This document shows, piece by piece, positions 1 to 8,301 of a DNA stretch of 64,000 nt; position 1 is the stretch's first letter, and each line of letters begins with the position of its first letter. The notes below the pieces were generated by a model, which saw only the letters and a program-made list of their open reading frames with translations, ran no database searches and had not been told where the DNA came from. The position numbers were made by a program, and so were the translations under genes. The DNA comes from Flavobacterium sp. ASW18X (GTDB lineage: Bacteria; Bacteroidota; Bacteroidia; Flavobacteriales; Flavobacteriaceae). The stretch spans positions 18,510 through 82,509 of the forward strand of contig NZ_SWKK01000019.1 in assembly GCF_005144745.1 (NCBI RefSeq). Reading direction: 5' to 3'.

Positions 1-1592
1 GGAGTGTAAAAAACATTCGTTTGATTGCTGTTGGCAGATACAACAACAATGAGTTGGTAGAAGTTAATGGCACTTTACAAGATGTTACTGAGCAAGTACA
101 AAGAGAACAAGAACTAATCTTAAAAAACGAATTACTAAACAGAGCAGAACAAGCCAGCAGTGTAGGCTATTGGCGTATGCAGGCAGAAAAAGGTGGTGCT
201 GTTGACTTATCTGACAACTATTACCGAATTCTTGGTTTTGAGTTAGGCACTCCTATGGAGTTCGATACCCTATTAACACTTGTATTGCCAGAGGACCGTT
301 CTATTGTAATTGATGCTAAAAAGGCCATTTTTAAGGAGAAACATTTTCCTAAACATGCGTACCGTATAAAAACTCCCGGCGGAGTCGTTAAAAATATTGT
401 TAGTGAAGGTTCATTAATATTAGATGAAGAAGGACAAATAGAAGATATCATTGGCACCATCAAAGACGTAACTCAAGAGTTAGAAGCAGAGTTAAGATTT
501 AAAGATTTGCTCGCTTCTACCCCAGACGCTTTGCTCATTGCTAATGAGGCGGGAGAAATACAATTGGTAAATAAACAGGCAGAATTATTTTTTGGCTACT
601 CAGAAAAGGAACTAAAAGAATTTATTGTTGTAGACCTTGTGGCTAAAGGATACAAGCGCAAAAGTGTAGCCTATTACGAAGAGTTTTTTAGAAATCCGCA
701 AAACATCACCCTAACTGATTTTGACGACTTACATCTTATAAATCGCAGAGGTGACCGTATTCCTGCCACTGTAACCTTAGGTCCATTTAAAACAAATAAT
801 GAGGTTTTAGCTATTATTACCTTAAAAGATATCACCTTACAAAAGCAACAAGAAGCCGAACTACTTACCGCGAATACGGAATTAAAAGCAAGTTCAGAAA
901 AATTAAAAGAACAAAACAGACAGCTAGAGGATTTTACACATATTACCTCTCATAACTTACGCTCTCCTGTAAACAATCTTAATACCTTAATTAAATTCTA
1001 TAATGAAACGGATGAGCAAGAAGAAAAAGACGTTTTGTTTGATAAAGTTACCATTGTTGCTAATCACCTAAACGACACCTTAAACACCTTAATTGAGTGT
1101 CTAATGATAAAAAGTGACACCAATATTGAAAGGCAGCAATTAGATTTAAATGCTGTTTTACAAAAAACCAAGGAACTACTCGCAGCAGAAATAAAGAAAA
1201 CTGGAGCAGTAATACAGGCAGATTTTAAAGCCATATCTACTGTAGTTTACAATGATATTTACTTAGAAAGTATCTTTTTAAACCTTATTGGCAACGCTAT
1301 AAAATACCGTTCTCCTGAGCGTAGTCCTATAATTAATGTAAGTACCAAATGGGAGCAAAACAGTGCATTTCTATATTTTAATGACAATGGACTAGGTATA
1401 GATTTGCAAAAACATGGTCATAAAGTTTTTGGCTTACACAAGGTTTTTCATAAAAATCCAGAAGCTAGAGGCATTGGCCTGTATATGACAAAAGCTCAAA
1501 TAGAAGCCATGGGTGGCTCTATTACAATTAAAAGTGAAGTGAACCAAGGAACCACATTTAAAATCGATTTAAATCTATCTCTTGATGTCTAA
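1..1592 (+). CDS. PAS-domain sensor histidine kinase, 5' end outside window
   Basis: Membrane-free sensor kinase fragment. The reading frame is open to the window edge: codons before the first possible start (a TTG at 21) read S-V-K-N-I-R and align with the interior of the paralogue at 4849-6723, so the true start lies upstream. Visible in order: the end of one PAS/PAC domain (ending LQDVTEQ), a second PAS/PAC (ending TIKDVTQE), a third PAS with an LLASTPDALLIANEAGEIQL core, a short coiled linker, the H-box FTHITSHNLRSPVNNL, and a HATPase domain with NAIKYRS (N box), DNGLGID (G1) and GIGLYMTKAQIEAMGG (G2). It overlaps the following receiver gene by 8 bases, so the two are translationally coupled and probably cognate partners. 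The stimulus is unknown; no transmembrane segment is seen in the part present. Confidence 0.9.
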   Translation, partial: SVKNIRLIAVGRYNNNELVEVNGTLQDVTEQVQREQELILKNELLNRAEQASSVGYWRMQAEKGGAVDLSDNYYRILGFELGTPMEFDTLLTLVLPEDRSIVIDAKKAIFKEKHFPKHAYRIKTPGGVVKNIVSEGSLILDEEGQIEDIIGTIKDVTQELEAELRFKDLLASTPDALLIANEAGEIQLVNKQAELFFGYSEKELKEFIVVDLVAKGYKRKSVAYYEEFFRNPQNITLTDFDDLHLINRRGDRIPATVTLGPFKTNNEVLAIITLKDITLQKQQEAELLTANTELKASSEKLKEQNRQLEDFTHITSHNLRSPVNNLNTLIKFYNETDEQEEKDVLFDKVTIVANHLNDTLNTLIECLMIKSDTNIERQQLDLNAVLQKTKELLAAEIKKTGAVIQADFKAISTVVYNDIYLESIFLNLIGNAIKYRSPERSPIINVSTKWEQNSAFLYFNDNGLGIDLQKHGHKVFGLHKVFHKNPEARGIGLYMTKAQIEAMGGSITIKSEVNQGTTFKIDLNLSLDV

Positions 1593-1992
1593 AAAACCAA
1601 GTGCTTGCATTATAGATGACGACGACATCTATCAATTTACCATGAAAGCTATTCTTAAAAAAAGAAACGCTTTTGAACATATCTATATTTTTGACAACGG
1701 TGATGAGGCTATGAGCTATTTTTTGGACCATTGTGAAGCAACAGATAAATTACCAGATGTAATCTTCTTAGATATTGACATGCCTGTGTTAGATGGTTTT
1801 CAATTTATGGAACAATATAATCTGTTAAAACCAAGAGTAAAAAAAGACATCATTATTTATATGACTTCTTCTTCTTTAGACCCTAAAGACTATGAAAAAG
1901 CTACTAAATTACACGACATAGTAGAATACATTGTAAAACCAATAGAAGACAGTAAGCTTACACAAATAATAGAAAAATTGCATAACGTTTAG
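1585..1992 (+). CDS. Stand-alone response regulator receiver protein
   Basis: A single CheY-like receiver domain of about 135 residues with no output domain. The acidic pocket is DDDD near residues 11-14, the phosphoacceptor is Asp63 in FLDIDMP, the switch Ser/Thr lies in MTSSSLDP, and the conserved Lys is in VKPIED. The ATG at 1585 is preferred over the adjacent TTG at 1582; it overlaps the kinase stop by 8 bases. It is probably phosphorylated by the upstream kinase and acts by protein-protein interaction or in a phosphorelay, since it has no DNA-binding domain. Its stop overlaps by 4 bases with the end of the convergent repeat-protein gene. Confidence 0.9.
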   Translation: MSKKPSACIIDDDDIYQFTMKAILKKRNAFEHIYIFDNGDEAMSYFLDHCEATDKLPDVIFLDIDMPVLDGFQFMEQYNLLKPRVKKDIIIYMTSSSLDPKDYEKATKLHDIVEYIVKPIEDSKLTQIIEKLHNV

Positions 1993-4559
1993 TATAAACT
2001 AGATTCATTGATATAGTCTACTCCTAAATTTAAGCTGTTAGAAAATGTACCTACAGCTCCGAACAGCATTTTTTCTTTAGATTGGAACTGTAACGAATGG
2101 TCTGCATCATAAATTTTTATCGTTAGAAAGTCGTCTTCTATTGCCAAAATGTAGTAGTTAAAGCTTTTTTGACCGCTATATGTATTATTTAGGTACAAGC
2201 TACCTTGCACCAACTTATTGTCTTTAATGGTTGCTTTAGCCAACGGATTACCTTCTTTGGCATACCGAGTAACAACTCCTGTCAACACTCCGTCTTTTAA
2301 AGTATAATCAAGTTTTTTCGCCATAGAATTTGGGTAAAACCGGGTACAATGAGCCGTTCCCCCTACAACATAGTCCTTTACCAATCTCCCTTCTTTATCC
2401 GTAGAATCTTCTTTGGTTAACATACCGTCTTTAAACGTTTGTATAACCAAAGAACGACCATAAGACAATGGTTTTTCTCTAACACCATGGTATGGCTTAC
2501 CCATTTTATACTCCATCTTACCAATTACGGCGCCTTTATCATCATAATAAATAGATAAACCATCTAACTCATCGTCTTTATAATGCAATTCACTTTGCAA
2601 CTGACCATAATTAGAATAGGTTTTAAACACACCCTCTCGTTTGTCGTTAACGTATGTACCCGCTGTCAAAACATTTAAATTGTAACTCAATTTTTGATAG
2701 ACACCGTGGCGTTGACCATCTTTTAACTCCCATTTTTCTTTTGTACTTGGCAAATAAGCTGTGTCGTTCCAAACCTTCCCGTTCTTAAACGTAGCTTCTG
2801 CTATTAATTCGCCCTCTTTGCTATAAAATACAGCACAGCATTCAATATCTACTTTTTGAATAAGTACAGGGGTTATTTCTCCATAACTACTAGCACTGCC
2901 GTAATCGTACTTTTCTAGGTACACTTCTTTGCCATTTTTGTATTTGGCTATTTCCTTTACCTTATCTGATTCACTAAAAAATTTATATAGCGTTCCATCC
3001 TTTTTTACATAATCGTATGTACCCAAAACTTTAGCATCTAAAGCGTAGAAAGTCCCAGATTCTTCCTTATAATTTTTGAAGTAGATATCACTTTGTTTAT
3101 TACCGTTGCTATAAAAAAACTGCTCCCTAACCTTACTCCCGCCAGTTTTATCAAAATCCGTAATCTTTTTAAACCTCTTGATGTCCTTCTCTCCTATTTG
3201 GCGTTTTACCCATGTAATCCGTTGTTGTAAAACGCCATTTTTGTAGTCTGCTATTTCTTGTACGGAATGGTCTTGGTAATCCAATCTATAGCGTTGACCG
3301 TTTAAAGGTTTGCCATATGTACCTTCCCCTTCTAATTCTAAAATACCTAGTTGCTCCCCTTGATAATCAAAATACATTTCTTTCCCAGGTATAGTTTTCA
3401 CCTTTATCTTATTTGTACCGAGAAAATATTCTTTTCTTTCTATTAGTTTTCCTTCTTTATAAATAGTCCTAAAATTTCCGCTAATTTCTGTGCCAGTTAC
3501 AGGCGCATAATTTTCATACGTAATAGATGCATCTTCCGTACCATCTTCTAGATAACTGGTTTGTGATTTTTTAATACCATTATCAAAAATGTTAACAACC
3601 TTTAATTGCCTGTTAGCATAATATTCTTTGTGGACCACTTGTTTACCCTTGTTATACGTAATTGCTGTTTTTACATCTTCTTCTGTAAACCCGTCTTTAC
3701 TATAATTATTCCCATACTTAAATAGCGTACCACTATCTACTTTTCTACCATATTGTTCAAAGGTGTAAACGACAGCCCCTAGTTCTTTTCCATCCTTAGT
3801 ATAAAATGTTTCTTTAAGCTGTGGTTCTTGAGTCAGTGCTATCTTTACATTTCCGTTGTCGTAATACAAGGTTTGCCCTAAATAGATTCCTTTTTTATAG
3901 TAATTGATAGCATGTACACGCATGGGGTTATAATTATAAAAAACTTCTATACCATCTATTCCAAAGTTGTCTAGCTTTACTTTTTTACCTAAATATTTTC
4001 CGTCTTTACCATAGTAAACTGCAGCTGTTTCATATTCCTTTTGAGTACCAATACGTACCCTACGTATACCTTTAATATCATCTTGGTAAACTATCTCCTT
4101 AATGGTATCACCTTTAACTTCTATGTAGTTGCCACCAAAGCCTACTGTAATGGTATTTCTTTTACCTGCAATCTGTTTGTTATTTTTATACGTAGCTACC
4201 AGCTTTTCTCCACCTAAATAACTAATGTATGGTCCTTCTAATCTTCCATTTACATACGCCGCTTGTTGCAACACTGCACCATTTTCTTTATACCATGTTA
4301 CTGTACCTTGCCATATTTCTTTGGTAGGCGATGTGGAAGTTGCTTCCATCTGTTTTTGTCCGCTCATATAAAAGTCTCTGTAGCGGTATAAATCTCCTTC
4401 TTTAATTACTGGCAATCGGTAATAACTTGCTATACTTTTGCTGGCAACTGGTTTCCATTTAGCATCAAAATAAACAGTATCTTTCTGATTATTAGATTGG
4501 CTGTATGCAAAACTTACCATACAGAAAATAAAAAAGACGGACAACTGGTTAAACTTCAT
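1989..4559 (-). CDS. Secreted MORN/YwqK-like repeat protein
   Basis: A protein of 856 residues with an N-terminal signal peptide (MKFNQLSVFFIFCMVSFAYS, cleavage likely before Q-S-N). The rest is many degenerate repeats of about 20-30 residues built on patterns such as YYDNGNVK, FYSNGNKQSD and YKNGKEVYLEKY, typical of MORN-like or YwqK-family beta-hairpin repeats. The ATG at 4559 is chosen over an upstream TTG at 4583 because a TAnnTTTG -7 box lies at 4586-4593 and the signal peptide begins exactly at this ATG. Databases often label YwqK proteins as toxin-antitoxin antitoxins; nothing here supports that role. It is opposed to, and sandwiched between, two paralogous kinase/receiver pairs. Function unknown; probably periplasmic or cell-surface. 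Confidence 0.85.
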   Translation of the reverse strand: MKFNQLSVFFIFCMVSFAYSQSNNQKDTVYFDAKWKPVASKSIASYYRLPVIKEGDLYRYRDFYMSGQKQMEATSTSPTKEIWQGTVTWYKENGAVLQQAAYVNGRLEGPYISYLGGEKLVATYKNNKQIAGKRNTITVGFGGNYIEVKGDTIKEIVYQDDIKGIRRVRIGTQKEYETAAVYYGKDGKYLGKKVKLDNFGIDGIEVFYNYNPMRVHAINYYKKGIYLGQTLYYDNGNVKIALTQEPQLKETFYTKDGKELGAVVYTFEQYGRKVDSGTLFKYGNNYSKDGFTEEDVKTAITYNKGKQVVHKEYYANRQLKVVNIFDNGIKKSQTSYLEDGTEDASITYENYAPVTGTEISGNFRTIYKEGKLIERKEYFLGTNKIKVKTIPGKEMYFDYQGEQLGILELEGEGTYGKPLNGQRYRLDYQDHSVQEIADYKNGVLQQRITWVKRQIGEKDIKRFKKITDFDKTGGSKVREQFFYSNGNKQSDIYFKNYKEESGTFYALDAKVLGTYDYVKKDGTLYKFFSESDKVKEIAKYKNGKEVYLEKYDYGSASSYGEITPVLIQKVDIECCAVFYSKEGELIAEATFKNGKVWNDTAYLPSTKEKWELKDGQRHGVYQKLSYNLNVLTAGTYVNDKREGVFKTYSNYGQLQSELHYKDDELDGLSIYYDDKGAVIGKMEYKMGKPYHGVREKPLSYGRSLVIQTFKDGMLTKEDSTDKEGRLVKDYVVGGTAHCTRFYPNSMAKKLDYTLKDGVLTGVVTRYAKEGNPLAKATIKDNKLVQGSLYLNNTYSGQKSFNYYILAIEDDFLTIKIYDADHSLQFQSKEKMLFGAVGTFSNSLNLGVDYINESSLY

Positions 4560-4585
4560 TTTTGTTCTCAAATTTTGATTCAAGC

Positions 4586-4593
4586 CAAAGATA
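4586..4593 (-). promoter_or_regulatory. Candidate Bacteroidota -7 box (TATCTTTG)
   Basis: On the minus strand the octamer TATCTTTG matches the Bacteroidota -7 consensus TAnnTTTG and lies about 27 bases before the ATG of the repeat protein at 4559. No clear TTG -33 element is seen at the usual spacing. It argues against the TTG start at 4583. Confidence 0.45.
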
Positions 4594-4848
4594 AAAAGCC
4601 ACGAAAACGATTACCTCCCTGATTTCAGGGTTTCTCTAGCAAAACCATACTAAACCCTACATAAACGACGTTAGCATAAGAGACTTCATAAAACATAGGT
4701 AGGAAATTTATTGTTAAATTTTATTAAAGAGGAGATTAATTTATTTAATTTGCAAGGCATCTCCGCTTTACAAGCTGAGTATCAAAACATAAACACCCAA
4801 AAAGACTAGTCATACGCTAATAAACACCTTGACCTTAAATAAAGAACA

Positions 4849-6723
4849 ATGGTAATGGACAGCTATTCCGAATTCACCGGAAACATTATTGAAGAAACCA
4901 ATCATATTGCGAGAATAGGGATTTGGTATTACGATTTGGTTGAGGAAAAACTGCATTGGAATAATATTATAAAAGACATTGCGGAAATACCGCACGACTT
5001 TGAACCTACCTTACAAACCGCTTTTGGTTTTTATAAAGAAGGAATTAACAGAGATACTATCTATGCTTCTTTTATCCATACCATTAAAACAGGTGAACCC
5101 TTTGATGTTGATTTAGAAATAGAAACGGCTAAAGGGAATCAACGTTTTGTACGCTCTATTGGACAAGCAGAACATATTAACGGGCGTTGTGTTAAAGTAT
5201 ATGGTATTTTCCAAGACATTACAGAAAGGACAAAGAATAAGATTCTTTTAGATAAAAAGAACAAGCAGCTCACTTTTGCAGAAGAACTGAGCATGATTGG
5301 TTATTGGAATTGGGATTTAGTAAATGACAATTTGACCATGTCTGACAATTTGTATCTAATGTACGATTTGCCATTAGGTAAACCCTTAAGTGTTGCAGAT
5401 GCTTACTCTAGGGTACACAAAAAGGATTTAAATGGGGTAAACAAGCACTTGACTAAAGTTCTTAGAACCAAAAAGTTTGAAAAATACATTCATAGAGTAG
5501 TTAAACAGGATGGTACTATAAGGTATTTAGAGCTTATTGGTAAGACCGTTACGGATGAGAATGGCAAAGTAATTGAACTTTTTGGTTCTTGCCAAGATAT
5601 CACGGAGCAACGTATGGCAGAAATTAAATTCCGGGGATTAATGGAATCCGCTCCGGATGCTATGGTCATAACAGATGAGCGGGGGCGTATACAACTTATA
5701 AACAATCAAGCAGAACTTCTTTTTGGTTATTCTTTACGAGAGCTTTTTAAAAAACCGGTGACACTACTAACTCCCACCAGTTTAAGAGATTTAGAAGTAT
5801 TTTACGGTAAAGATTTTTATAAAAATCCTAAGAATATTCTATTTAAATCTAGTCACGATTTATTCATTACTAATAAAGAAGGCAAATACATCCCTGCACA
5901 GATTAGTGTTAACCCTGTAGCCACTGCGGAAGGCACTTTAATTTCTATAGCCATCAGAGATATTACCGAACAAAAACGGGCCGAGTATAAAATTCTTGAA
6001 ACCAACCAAAATTTAAGACATACCACTACAAAATTAAAAACTCAGAATAAACAATTAGAAGATTTTACCCATATCACCTCTCATAATTTACGTTCACCTG
6101 TAAGCAATTTAAATACGCTTTTAGGTTTTTACAAAGAAGCTGAAGACAATGAGGAACGTGCTCTTATCTTTGAAAAGTTTGAAACCGTTGTAGACCATTT
6201 AACAAGCACATTAAACACTTTAATTGACTCCTTAACTGTAAAAAATAACAGAGGTGAAGTATTAGAAACCTCCATGAGCCAAACCTTTAAAAAAACCAAA
6301 GAGATGCTTGGTCCAGATTTACAGAAAACGGGCACCTCTATAACTGTAGATTTTTCACAATTAGATACTTTAAGATATAACCCCATTTACTTAGAAAGCA
6401 TATTCCTAAATTTAATGAGCAACGGAATCAAGTACCGTTCACCCAATAGAGCTGCTCATATTAAAATACGTACAATATTAGAAGGTAGTAAAGCGTTTCT
6501 AGAATTCGCCGATAATGGTCTTGGGATAGATTTACAGCGTTACGGCCACAAAATATTTGGCCTAAATAAGGTATTCCATAGAAATCCAGAAGCACGCGGC
6601 GTAGGTTTGTTTATGACCAAAGCCCAGGTAGAAGCCATGGGCGGTTCCATTAGAGTAGATAGTAAAGTAGATGTAGGAACCACATTTACCATAGATTTAA
6701 ATTACACCCTTGATGACAAATAA
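4849..6723 (+). CDS. PAS-domain sensor histidine kinase (paralogue of the kinase at 1-1592)
   Basis: A soluble kinase of 624 residues. It has three PAS/PAC domains (about residues 20-127, 140-255 and 260-377, each ending in a DITE motif), a linker helix, the H-box with phosphoacceptor His412 in FTHITSHNLRSPVSNL, and a C-terminal HATPase with NGIKYRS, DNGLGID and GVGLFMTKAQVEAMGG. The ATG at 4849 is used; an ATG two codons later (4855) is also possible. No transmembrane helix, so it probably senses a cytoplasmic cue through PAS. It overlaps the next receiver gene by 11 bases. Domain order, the H-box region and the C-terminus closely match the kinase at 1-1592, so the two pairs look like a duplication. 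Confidence 0.93.
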   Translation: MVMDSYSEFTGNIIEETNHIARIGIWYYDLVEEKLHWNNIIKDIAEIPHDFEPTLQTAFGFYKEGINRDTIYASFIHTIKTGEPFDVDLEIETAKGNQRFVRSIGQAEHINGRCVKVYGIFQDITERTKNKILLDKKNKQLTFAEELSMIGYWNWDLVNDNLTMSDNLYLMYDLPLGKPLSVADAYSRVHKKDLNGVNKHLTKVLRTKKFEKYIHRVVKQDGTIRYLELIGKTVTDENGKVIELFGSCQDITEQRMAEIKFRGLMESAPDAMVITDERGRIQLINNQAELLFGYSLRELFKKPVTLLTPTSLRDLEVFYGKDFYKNPKNILFKSSHDLFITNKEGKYIPAQISVNPVATAEGTLISIAIRDITEQKRAEYKILETNQNLRHTTTKLKTQNKQLEDFTHITSHNLRSPVSNLNTLLGFYKEAEDNEERALIFEKFETVVDHLTSTLNTLIDSLTVKNNRGEVLETSMSQTFKKTKEMLGPDLQKTGTSITVDFSQLDTLRYNPIYLESIFLNLMSNGIKYRSPNRAAHIKIRTILEGSKAFLEFADNGLGIDLQRYGHKIFGLNKVFHRNPEARGVGLFMTKAQVEAMGGSIRVDSKVDVGTTFTIDLNYTLDDK

Positions 6724-7129
6724 TCTTAATGTTTGTATAGTAGATGATGATGCAGTGTACCAGTTTACAATGACTTCAATTTTAGAAAAACTAAAGTCTT
6801 TTGATAAAATTTTGGTTTTTTCTGACGGAGAAGAGGCTATAGAATATTTAATTTCTAACCTAGACAATAATAAACAATTACCAGATGTTATTTTCTTAGA
6901 CCTAGACATGCCTATAATGGATGGTTTTCAGTTTATGGAAGAATACATAAATATTAAGCCACGAGTGGGTAAAAAAATAACCATTTACATGGTCTCATCT
7001 TCAGTAGACCAAAGAGACATTGATAAAGCCAATTCTATTAGCGAAATATCGGACTACATTATAAAACCTATTAGACCGGTTAAATTAAAAGCTATTGTAG
7101 AAGAATTACGCTCCACTGGTAAACTGTAA
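6713..7129 (+). CDS. Stand-alone response regulator receiver protein (paralogue)
   Basis: A single receiver domain of 138 residues. Acidic residues VDDD lie near the N-terminus, the phosphoacceptor Asp63 is in FLDLDMP, MVSSSVDQ is the switch Ser region, and IKPIRP contains the conserved Lys. The ATG at 6713 is preferred to a TTG immediately before it. It overlaps the kinase gene by 11 bases and lacks an output domain, as does its counterpart at 1585-1992, to which it is clearly similar along its whole length. It probably receives phosphate from the kinase at 4849-6723. Confidence 0.92.
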   Translation: MTNNLNVCIVDDDAVYQFTMTSILEKLKSFDKILVFSDGEEAIEYLISNLDNNKQLPDVIFLDLDMPIMDGFQFMEEYINIKPRVGKKITIYMVSSSVDQRDIDKANSISEISDYIIKPIRPVKLKAIVEELRSTGKL

Positions 7130-7132
7130 TTT

Positions 7133-7237
7133 CTAGGGCAAAGTTTCAACTCCTATAGATACCATTCTAAAGGCTACCCATAAAACGACTAATACCGCTA
7201 CCAACGCAACAATTCCTTTTCCGTATTTGAATACCAT
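7133..7237 (-). CDS. Candidate small membrane peptide (34 aa)
   Basis: A minus-strand reading frame from ATG (7237) to TAG encodes 34 residues. A short basic N-terminus (MVFKYGKG) is followed by one hydrophobic stretch, IVALVAVLVVLWVAF, then R-M-V-S-I-G-V-E-T-L-P. The charge asymmetry plus a single transmembrane segment is typical of real bacterial small membrane proteins. The frame ends 3 bases from the convergent receiver gene and would otherwise be part of a 384-base gap. No convincing ribosome binding site or TAnnTTTG box was found before it, and no family is recognised. It could be a chance frame. Confidence 0.4.
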   Translation of the reverse strand: MVFKYGKGIVALVAVLVVLWVAFRMVSIGVETLP

Positions 7238-7487
7238 AGCCAAGGTTTTGCTTTCAATTTATCACAATTTGTGAAATATTTAAGAGATTAAAGAAAAAAT
7301 AATAACCTTTATTTCAATTCTATTTTTTGTAGCTGCTCAAAAAACACGCTAAGAAAATTGTTTAATCCTAGGAAAATCAATAAAAATAGATGAACAATGT
7401 TTTAGGGTAATGCTGTGAGAGTTTTGTGAACCTTGGGGTGCAAATTTGTAGTCTAACTAAAGAATGTACCACATTCCTTAAATTCAC

Positions 7488-7495
7488 TACATTTG
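7488..7495 (+). promoter_or_regulatory. Candidate -7 box (TACATTTG) for the ECF sigma gene
   Basis: TACATTTG matches TAnnTTTG and lies 18 bases before the ATG at 7514. A possible TTG start at 7493 would fall inside this box, so the ATG at 7514 is the better start for the sigma factor. The rest of the gap from 7238 shows no other feature. Confidence 0.45.
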
Positions 7496-7513
7496 GAATT
7501 ACGAAAAAAACAC

Positions 7514-8068
7514 ATGCCAGTTAACCATTTAAACCCAAATATGTGGGTGGATAATTACGCGGACTATCTTTTTAATTACGCAGTTAGTCGTGTTAATGAC
7601 ACCGAAATAGCCAAAGATTTGGTACAAGAAACCTTTATGGCCGGCTTAAATTCTGCCAAAAACTATAAAGGTGATGCTGCCGAACGGACTTGGTTAATTG
7701 CTATATTAAAGCGAAAGGTGATAGACCACTACCGCAAAATCAACTCTAAAAAAGGTAAAGCAGAGGTAAAAGTTAACTTTGTTGCTAACGATGAGCAAGA
7801 AGGCGATTGGTTAGAAGAAAAAGTAGCAGATTTATTTTCTTTAAGTGGTGATGATGCTATGGAAAATGAAGAATTGGGTGTAGCTATTTATAATTGCTTA
7901 TCTAAATTACCTAAAAAGCAAAGCGATGTTTTTAGGATGAAAACCATACAAGGAATGGCTACAGAAGATATTTGTAATGAATTAGGAATTAACCCGTCTA
8001 ATCTTTGGGTTATGATACACAGAGCCCGAACATCCCTCATGGGTTGTTTAAATCAAAATTGGTTTTAG
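7514..8068 (+). CDS. ECF-type RNA polymerase sigma factor
   Basis: A sigma-70-family factor of the ECF group, 184 residues, made of only regions 2 and 4. Region 2 spans about residues 13-75 (ADYLFNYAVSRVND, KDLVQETFMAGL, TWLIAILKRKVIDHYRK). Region 4 is C-terminal (LPKKQSDVFRMKTIQG, then the helix-turn-helix TEDICNELGINPSNLWVMIHRAR). The ATG at 7514 begins MPVNHLNPN; an in-frame upstream TTG overlaps a promoter-like box. The next gene starts 5 bases downstream and encodes a small cysteine-containing protein, a usual place for an anti-sigma or accessory factor. The regulon is unknown. Confidence 0.92.
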   Translation: MPVNHLNPNMWVDNYADYLFNYAVSRVNDTEIAKDLVQETFMAGLNSAKNYKGDAAERTWLIAILKRKVIDHYRKINSKKGKAEVKVNFVANDEQEGDWLEEKVADLFSLSGDDAMENEELGVAIYNCLSKLPKKQSDVFRMKTIQGMATEDICNELGINPSNLWVMIHRARTSLMGCLNQNWF

Positions 8069-8073
8069 TACTT

Positions 8074-8301
8074 ATGATTTCTTGCGATAAAGCTGCCGAA
8101 ATTTGTAATAAAAGTCAGTATGATGAAGCTGGCTTTTGGGAAATTTTAAAATTAAAAATACATGTGTTCTATTGCAAACACTGCAAAACACATTCTAAAA
8201 AGAATACCCAACTTACAGCGCTGTGTAATAAGGCTAATTTGCACACAATGAGTGTAAGTGACAAAGAAGCACTTAAAAAGACCTTAGAAAAAGAATTATA
8301 A
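8074..8301 (+). CDS. Small CxxC protein paired with the sigma factor, putative anti-sigma or zinc-finger factor
   Basis: A soluble protein of 75 residues beginning MISCDKAAEICNKSQYDEAG. It has a conserved-looking His-x3-Cys-x2-Cys centre (HVFYCKHCKTH), resembling the HxxxCxxC of zinc-binding anti-sigma domains, and a C-terminal charged helix (SDKEALKKTLEKEL). There is no transmembrane segment. The ATG at 8074 lies 5 bases after the sigma-factor stop; a longer upstream frame overlapping the sigma gene is not credible. Short proteins of this type are, as I recall, sometimes labelled glycine dehydrogenase in flavobacteria; nothing in the sequence supports that, and the name may come from the nearby gcvP. 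Co-translation suggests it modulates the sigma factor. It overlaps the convergent membrane-protein gene by 6 bases. Confidence 0.75.
   Translation: MISCDKAAEICNKSQYDEAGFWEILKLKIHVFYCKHCKTHSKKNTQLTALCNKANLHTMSVSDKEALKKTLEKEL

Noticed and set aside
1989..4559. YwqK-type antitoxin of a toxin-antitoxin module
   Set aside because: The protein is secreted, 856 residues long, and has no toxin gene beside it. The name comes from repeat similarity only.
8005..8073. Longer start for the small CxxC protein, overlapping the sigma gene
   Set aside because: It would overlap the sigma-factor coding sequence by more than 60 bases with an unnatural N-terminus; the ATG at 8074 is well placed.
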